The position numbers were made by a program, and so were the translations under genes. Below are positions 30,370 through 34,739 of a DNA stretch of 34,739 nt, in pieces; position 1 is the stretch's first letter, and each line of letters opens with the position of its first letter. Origin of the DNA: an uncultured Mediterraneibacter sp. (lineage in GTDB: Bacteria > Bacillota > Clostridia > Lachnospirales > Lachnospiraceae). Where the stretch lies: assembly GCA_944377745.1 (NCBI GenBank), contig CALWFV010000040.1:1-34739 (forward strand), given 5' to 3'. Below the pieces are notes generated by a model, which saw only the letters and a program-made list of their open reading frames with translations, searched no databases and was not told where the DNA came from.

Positions 30370-30876
30370 ATTAGCGATTTAATGATTAACGAGCAGATCA
30401 GAGACAGAGAAGTTCGTCTGATCAGCCAGGATGGGGAACAGTTAGGAATCATGTCGGCAAGAGAAGCCATGAAGATTGCCATGGAGGCAGAACTTGACCT
30501 GGTCAAGATCGCGCCTGGTGCCAAGCCGCCTGTCTGCAAGATCATCGATTACGGCAAGTATAAGTATGAGCAGACACGGAAGGAAAAAGAGGCAAAGAAG
30601 AAACAGAGGACGGTTGAGATCAAGGAAGTCCGTCTGTCGCCGAACATTGATACAAACGACCTGAACACGAAAGTGAACAATGCCAGGAAGTTTATCTCAA
30701 AGGGAAACAAGGTCAAAGTGACGCTTCGATTCCGCGGGAGGGAGATGGCCCATGTTCAGCAGAGCAGGCATATCCTTGACGATTTTGCTGAACTGCTTTC
30801 CGATATCGCGTCGGTCGAGAAGGCACCGAAGCTCGAAGGCAGAAATATGAGCATGGTTTTAACTGAAAAACGTTAA
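30370..30876 (+). CDS. infC: Translation initiation factor IF-3
   Basis: Binds the 30S subunit, keeps the ribosome subunits apart and checks initiator tRNA and start codon. Both domains are present: INEQIRDREVRLISQDGEQL at the N-terminus, then the basic linker (YEQTRKEKEAKKKQRT), then the C-terminal domain KEVRLSPNIDTNDLNTK with KVKVTLRFRGREMAH. The start is probably ATT at 30370, 9 bases after GGAGG (30356-30360); the first in-frame ATG (30382) is 21 bases away, too far. AUU starts are typical for infC and allow IF-3 to limit its own synthesis. It is 168 residues from ATT. Confidence 0.97.
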   Translation: MSDLMINEQIRDREVRLISQDGEQLGIMSAREAMKIAMEAELDLVKIAPGAKPPVCKIIDYGKYKYEQTRKEKEAKKKQRTVEIKEVRLSPNIDTNDLNTKVNNARKFISKGNKVKVTLRFRGREMAHVQQSRHILDDFAELLSDIASVEKAPKLEGRNMSMVLTEKR

Positions 30877-30932
30877 ATATGTAATCCGGGATGAATATCC
30901 TGAAGGGCAGCACAATAAAGGAGGAAATCATC

Positions 30933-31130
30933 ATGCCAAAAATCAAAACAAATAGAGCGGCTGCAAAGCGCTTCAAAAAAACAGCTACAGGAAAACTGAA
31001 AAGAAATAAAGCTTACAAGAGCCATATCTTAACGAAGAAGTCTACAAAGAGGAAGAGAAACCTCAGACAGGCTACGATCACTGACGCAACGAATGTAAAG
31101 AACATGAAAAAGGTATTACCTTATCTGTAA
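30933..31130 (+). CDS. rpmI: Ribosomal protein L35
   Basis: A 65-residue basic protein of the large subunit. The sequence [20 protein letters not shown], the [17 protein letters not shown] stretch and the VLPYL end match L35 closely. ATG 30933 follows AAAGGAGGAAATCATC. It is the middle gene of the conserved infC-rpmI-rplT operon, 56 bases after infC and 31 before rplT. Confidence 0.98.
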   Translation: MPKIKTNRAAAKRFKKTATGKLKRNKAYKSHILTKKSTKRKRNLRQATITDATNVKNMKKVLPYL

Positions 31131-31161
31131 TATCTGGAAGTTGATGAAGGAGGAGTAAGAA

Positions 31162-31518
31162 ATGGCAAGAATCAAAGGCGGAATGAACGCTAAGAAGAAA
31201 CATAACAGAACACTGAAACTGGCGAAAGGATACAGAGGCGCACGCTCCAAACAGTACAGAGTTGCAAAACAGTCTGTAATGAGAGCACTCACATCAGCTT
31301 ACGCAGGAAGAAAACAGCGCAAGCGTCAGATGAGACAGCTCTGGATCGCACGTATCAACGCAGCTGCAAGAATGAACGGACTTTCCTACAGCAAGTTCAT
31401 GCACGGCCTGAAGCTGGCTAACGTTGATATGAACAGAAAAATGCTTGCTGAGATGGCAGTGAGCGATAAAGAAGGATTTGCTACACTTGCAGCTCTTGCA
31501 AAAGAGAAGATCGCGTAG
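31162..31518 (+). CDS. rplT: Ribosomal protein L20
   Basis: A 118-residue protein needed early in 50S assembly. The basic N-terminal extension ([20 protein letters not shown], then [17 protein letters not shown]) threads into 23S rRNA, and the globular C-terminal part ([20 protein letters not shown]) is the region that in other bacteria also binds the operon leader. Start follows GAAGGAGGAGTAAGA. By analogy it is the likely repressor of its own operon through the attenuator at 30167-30314. A terminator lies 16 bases after the stop. Confidence 0.98.
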   Translation: MARIKGGMNAKKKHNRTLKLAKGYRGARSKQYRVAKQSVMRALTSAYAGRKQRKRQMRQLWIARINAAARMNGLSYSKFMHGLKLANVDMNRKMLAEMAVSDKEGFATLAALAKEKIA

Positions 31519-31534
31519 TACAATAAGTCCAGAA

Positions 31535-31571
31535 GCCCGGTCCCTGTTGGGATTCGGGCATTTCTTTTTTT
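31535..31571 (+). terminator. Intrinsic terminator after rplT
   Basis: GCCCG-g-TCCC (31535-31544) pairs with GGGA-tt-CGGGC (31550-31559), and a T-rich run follows (31561-31571). Confidence 0.85.
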
Positions 31572-31588
31572 CAGGGGAGTGTGATAGC

Positions 31589-32608
31589 ATGAGAAACCAT
31601 GAAGTGACCCGGCGCCAGCCGCTGCTCGGCGAGGATGGGAGGATCACGGAGCCGGGATGGGCGAGGCAGCCTGTATGGGAATATGACAGAGACAGGATCG
31701 CCTCGCCGGCATTCCGTATCAAGGAATGGGATTATTATCTGGTGATGAATGAGGACTACGGCGCGGCCTTTACGCTTTCTGACGACGGATATATCGGCCT
31801 GCAGTCTGTATCCCTCCTGAATTTTAAGGAGAAATGGGAACACACGGAAACGATCCTGAACGTCCTGCCGATGGGAAAGATGAAGATGCCCTCTACTTCG
31901 GAGAGCGGAGTTACAGAATACCGGGATAAAAGGCTCCGGATGGAGTTTCGTGTGGAAGACGGGAAGAGGATGATCTCCTGTGATTTTAAGGACTTCTGGC
32001 AGGGAAAACCGTTCTACTGTGAGATCACGCTGGACCAGCCTCCGATGGACTCCATTGCCATGGCAACGCCGTGGAGAAAGAAAAAAGCGTTTTATTATAA
32101 CCGGAAGATAAACTGTATGCCCGCGGAAGGATATATGGCCTGGGATGAGGAAACATACTGGTTCCATCCGAAAAGAGATTACGGTACGCTGGACTGGGGC
32201 AGAGGCGTGTGGACCTACGACAATACATGGTACTGGGGATCAGGAAACGGCACTGTCGGAGGGAAGCCTTTCGGGTTTAATATAGGATATGGTTTTGGAG
32301 ATACGTCCGCGGCAACGGAGAATGTAATCTTTTACGACGGAAAGGCGCACAAGCTGGATGACGTGACATTCCACATCCCGGAGGGAGACTACATGAGTCC
32401 GTGGAAGTTTACCTCCAGCGACGGGCGCTTTGAGATGGATTTCGAGCCTGTTCTGGACAGGGCTGCAAAACTCTCTGCCGGGATTGTCTCGTCTGACCAG
32501 CACCAGGTGTTTGGGAAAATGAGCGGCAGAGCAGTACTGGATGACGGAAGGTTTATCGAGTTGAAGGATTTTATGTGCTTTGCAGAGAAAGTACATAACA
32601 GGTACTAA
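31589..32608 (+). CDS. DUF2804 domain protein
   Basis: A 339-residue soluble protein spanning the full DUF2804 family. Typical phrases are VTRRQPLLGEDGRITEPGWA at the start, RIKEWDYYLVMNEDYGAAFT, NRKINCMPAEGYM, DYGTLDWGRGVWTY and GFNIGYGFGDTSAATEN. Members are rich in beta strands and aromatic residues and resemble the lipocalin-like or hydroxyneurosporene synthase fold, but none has a proven reaction. There is no signal peptide. Start 31589 follows AGGGGAGTGTGATAGC, just after the rplT terminator, so it may be expressed by read-through or a promoter I did not see. Confidence 0.88.
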   Translation: MRNHEVTRRQPLLGEDGRITEPGWARQPVWEYDRDRIASPAFRIKEWDYYLVMNEDYGAAFTLSDDGYIGLQSVSLLNFKEKWEHTETILNVLPMGKMKMPSTSESGVTEYRDKRLRMEFRVEDGKRMISCDFKDFWQGKPFYCEITLDQPPMDSIAMATPWRKKKAFYYNRKINCMPAEGYMAWDEETYWFHPKRDYGTLDWGRGVWTYDNTWYWGSGNGTVGGKPFGFNIGYGFGDTSAATENVIFYDGKAHKLDDVTFHIPEGDYMSPWKFTSSDGRFEMDFEPVLDRAAKLSAGIVSSDQHQVFGKMSGRAVLDDGRFIELKDFMCFAEKVHNRY

Positions 32609-32675
32609 AGGAATCCGTGACAATACAGATTCTGGAAGTCGGACATGTGATATTCGTCAAAATGAATAAAATGGG

Positions 32676-32704
32676 TTGACTTTCAGAGGTCTGCGTGATA
32701 AAGT
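32676..32704 (+). promoter_or_regulatory. Promoter of the Trp T-box transcript
   Basis: TTGACT (32676-32681) and TAAAGT (32699-32704) are 17 bases apart, upstream of the T-box stem I. Confidence 0.7.
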
Positions 32705-32714
32705 TTTACTAAAC

Positions 32715-33005
32715 CGTTGAAGAAGAGCAAGTAACTTCATGGATCTGCATAACAGAGAGCTGCGGACGGTGGAAACGCGGTATGACGGATATGAGGCGAA
32801 TGGGCTTTGGAGGGCGAGCTGAACGGCGGAAAGGTTTTTTGATGCATGTAGGCGAGACGGAGAGTAAACTTCGTTAACAAAAGGAGCATATGTTTGTATG
32901 CAATGAGTGGATGCAGATGCATCAAGCCGGGTGGCACCGCAGGAGTCTGAATATCAGCTCTTGTCCCTGCAATAGTTCAGTTGTATGGGACAGGAGCTTT
33001 TTTTT
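32715..33005 (+). promoter_or_regulatory. T-box leader, tryptophan specific, with terminator
   Basis: The T-box sequence is AGCCGGGTGGCACCGC (32925-32940). Stem I includes AACAGAGAGCTGCGGACGGTGGAAACGC (about 32748-32777), read in parts. The likely specifier is TGG at 32808-32810 followed by A; a second TGG at 32800-32802 is an alternative and reads the same amino acid. The terminator pairs AGCTC-TTGTCCC (32956-32967) with GGGACA-GGAGCT and is followed by eight Ts ending at 33005. Uncharged tRNA-Trp should relieve termination and raise trpB2 expression. The gene downstream agrees with the Trp codon. Confidence 0.88.
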
Positions 33006-33117
33006 GTGCGATAAGCTCTGCAAGCGGCTATTTGCAGGGCAATGGGCAGTGAACGGCTTTACCGTGAGCTGCCCTGTGGTATCGCGGGGGCTAGGGGAAG
33101 GGAAACTTCCCCTAGCC
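33006..33117 (+). repeat. Structured intergenic element after the Trp T-box terminator
   Basis: Starts with GTGCGATAAGC exactly as the element after the Cys T-box terminator does, and later shares CCGTGAGCTG (33062-33071). Three hairpins are visible: CTGCAA/TTTGCAG (about 33018-33036), GGGCAG-tga-ACGG with CCGT-gag-CTGCCC (33044-33074), and GGCTAGGGGAAG/CTTCCCCTAGCC (33089-33117, 12 perfect pairs, five-base loop). The last has no T run. It codes for nothing and separates the T-box from the trpB2 ribosome site. Confidence 0.55.
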
Positions 33118-33196
33118 GATTCCTGATCATGTGTTTCTCCTGTGGAACATCTGATGAAAGAAAGCTTTGTGTCCCGGAAAAGAAAGGAGTAAGAAA

Positions 33197-34582
33197 ATGA
33201 GCGAAAAGAAGATCCCTTACAAAATCTACCTGGAAGAGAGCGAGATGCCAAAAGAGTGGTACAATGTCCGCGCCGATATGAAGAACAAACCGGCTCCGCT
33301 TTTAAATCCGGCGACATTACAGCCTATGACAGCGGAAGAGCTGGGTGGTGTATTCTGCGAGGAACTGGTAAAGCAGGAACTGGACAATGATAACCGGTAT
33401 ATTGAGATCCCGGAGAAGATCAGGGATTTCTATAAAATGTACCGTCCTGCTCCGCTGGTAAGAGCATACTGCCTGGAAGAGAAGCTTCAGACACCGGCAA
33501 AGATCTACTATAAATTTGAAGGAAACAATACGAGCGGAAGCCATAAACTGAACTCTGCCATCGCACAGGCATATTATGCGAAGGAACAGGGACTCAAAGG
33601 CGTAACCACAGAAACCGGAGCAGGACAGTGGGGTACTGCGCTTTCTATGGCATGCGCTTATCTTGACCTGGACTGCAAAGTGTTTATGGTAAAATGCTCC
33701 TACGAGCAGAAGCCGTTCCGCCGCGAAGTGATGCGGACATACGGAGCAAGTGTGACTCCGTCTCCTTCTGATACAACAGAAGTAGGACGCAAGATTCTTG
33801 CAGAGCACCCGGGAACAACGGGAAGTCTCGGATGCGCGATCTCGGAAGCCGTCGAGGTGGCAACGCACACAGAAGGATACAGATATGTACTTGGAAGCGT
33901 GCTGAACCAGGTGCTCCTTCATCAGTCCGTGATCGGTGTGGAGACAAAGATCGCCATGGATAAGTATGGCATCAAACCGGATATCATTATCGGATGCGCA
34001 GGCGGCGGCTCTAACCTGGGCGGACTGATCTCTCCGTTCATGGGAGAAAAGCTGAGAGGAGAAGCGGACTATCAGTTTATCGCGATTGAGCCGGCTTCCT
34101 GCCCGAGCCTGACACGGGGCGTGTTCGCCTATGACTTCTGCGACACCGGCATGGTATGCCCGCTGGCGAAGATGTACACACTGGGCAGCGGCTTTATCCC
34201 GTCCGCAAACCATGCAGGAGGGCTCCGCTATCACGGTATGAGTTCAGTGCTTTCACAGCTCTACCATGACGGATACATGGAGGCGCGTTCTGTAGAGCAG
34301 ACTTCCGTATTTGAGGCGGCAGAGCAGTTTGCGAGAGTGGAAGGGATCCTTCCGGCGCCGGAGAGCAGCCACGCGATCAAGGCTGCCATTGACGAGGCGA
34401 TGAAGTGCAAGGAAACAGGGGAGGAGAAGACGATCCTCTTCGGCCTGACCGGAACAGGATACTTTGATATGGTTGCCTATGAGAAGTTTAATAACGGAGA
34501 GATGACGGATTATATTCCGACAGATGAAGACCTGAAAGCTGGGTTTGACGGAATCCCGAGATTCCCGGGGAATATGGAATAG
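33197..34582 (+). CDS. trpB2: Tryptophan synthase beta-like protein, TrpB2 type
   Basis: A 461-residue PLP enzyme that joins indole and serine to tryptophan. It has the long N-terminal segment (residues 1-80, with MPKEWYNVRADM and a stretch that ends RPAPLVRA) that marks TrpB2, not the TrpB1 of the classical operon. The PLP lysine is Lys117 in GSHKLNSA; TTETGAGQWG and GCAGGGSNLGG bind indole side and phosphate. No trpA is adjacent, which fits TrpB2 working alone in indole salvage. ATG 33197 follows AAAGGAGTAAGAAA. Control by the Trp T-box supports the role. Confidence 0.95.
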   Translation: MSEKKIPYKIYLEESEMPKEWYNVRADMKNKPAPLLNPATLQPMTAEELGGVFCEELVKQELDNDNRYIEIPEKIRDFYKMYRPAPLVRAYCLEEKLQTPAKIYYKFEGNNTSGSHKLNSAIAQAYYAKEQGLKGVTTETGAGQWGTALSMACAYLDLDCKVFMVKCSYEQKPFRREVMRTYGASVTPSPSDTTEVGRKILAEHPGTTGSLGCAISEAVEVATHTEGYRYVLGSVLNQVLLHQSVIGVETKIAMDKYGIKPDIIIGCAGGGSNLGGLISPFMGEKLRGEADYQFIAIEPASCPSLTRGVFAYDFCDTGMVCPLAKMYTLGSGFIPSANHAGGLRYHGMSSVLSQLYHDGYMEARSVEQTSVFEAAEQFARVEGILPAPESSHAIKAAIDEAMKCKETGEEKTILFGLTGTGYFDMVAYEKFNNGEMTDYIPTDEDLKAGFDGIPRFPGNME

Positions 34583-34631
34583 TCCGGCGGGAAGACAGAA
34601 GAAATAAATATCAATAAGATAATGACGCATT

Positions 34632-34657
34632 GGGGTGCTGTGTAAACAGTGTTCCCC
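34632..34657 (+). other. Hairpin downstream of trpB2
   Basis: GGGG-tg-CTGT pairs with ACAG-tgt-TCCCC across a short loop, 49 bases after the trpB2 stop. No T run follows, so it is a weak terminator candidate. Confidence 0.35.
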
Positions 34658-34706
34658 GGTGCGGATGTTACTTTTCACACCCACGCCAGAACCTTGAATA
34701 AAATTA

Positions 34707-34739
34707 ACTGGCACTATGCTTTTATGCATCGGTGCCAGT
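34707..34739. repeat. Inverted repeat at the right edge of the window
   Basis: ACTGGCAC (34707-34714) and GTGCCAGT (34732-34739) are perfect complements, with inner ATGC/GCAT. The window stops at the last base, so I cannot see whether a T run makes it a terminator. Confidence 0.55.

Noticed and set aside
33317-34234. Long open frame on the minus strand opposite trpB2 (305 codons)
   Set aside because: It mirrors a highly conserved enzyme, has no family resemblance or ribosome site, and its composition is that of an antisense shadow.
1-34739. CRISPR arrays, prophage or integrase genes, restriction or other defence clusters
   Set aside because: No regularly spaced repeats with unique spacers and no phage, integrase, restriction or Cas proteins were found.

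Overview
The window looks like chromosomal DNA from a spore-forming Clostridia member, most likely of the family Lachnospiraceae. Pointers are T-box leaders, a GerA-type spore germination protein, a stand-alone TrpB2, a glutaminyl-tRNA synthetase of the clostridial type, DUF1540 and DUF2804 proteins, AGGAGG ribosome sites and moderate GC. The family placement is inference from protein resemblance; the genus is not fixed.

Layout. Bases 1-1450 are a graveyard: a deleted group II intron (maturase C-terminus, domains V and VI) directly abuts the C-terminal end of an aldo/keto reductase gene, which runs into the broken C-terminal end of a GH3 beta-glucosidase. Bases 1528-8800 carry a housekeeping cluster: ispF, a GNAT acetyltransferase, a lipoprotein, then a Cys-specific T-box that controls cysE-cysS-mrnC-rlmB-sigH. 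This keeps the gene order known from Bacillus (ispF-gltX-cysE-cysS-mrnC-rlmB-rae1-sigH) but without gltX and rae1. A CPBP protease and dtd follow.

Bases 10200-11060 hold a YefM-YoeB toxin-antitoxin pair with a palindromic operator and a tRNA-Thr on the opposite strand. Bases 11160-17400 hold a NUDIX hydrolase, glnS, a MocR-type regulator and purA. Bases 17400-20830 are mostly small proteins: several short ORFs with strong ribosome sites, small membrane proteins, a SEC-C protein, a YdcF-like membrane protein and a two-repeat DUF1540 protein. Bases 20830-26800 carry metA (residue Glu111 predicts acetyl-CoA use), a DUF1266 lipoprotein, a class I aminotransferase, an FMN-dependent alpha-hydroxy-acid dehydrogenase with an N-terminal cysteine cluster, and a dUTPase.

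Bases 26900-30120 carry a GT51 glycosyltransferase, a GerA/SpoVAF-like germination protein and a DegV protein. Bases 30120-31570 are the infC-rpmI-rplT operon, whose leader can form mutually exclusive terminator and antiterminator helices and whose infC probably starts with the rare codon ATT. The window ends with a DUF2804 protein and a Trp T-box controlling trpB2.

No clearly new defence or mobile system is visible. The most unusual things are regulatory or structural: the infC attenuator, a 17-base sequence shared just after both T-box terminators, two copies of a hairpin element, the minimal group II intron, a strongly divergent KMSKS loop in GlnRS, and the cysteine-bearing IspF tail.
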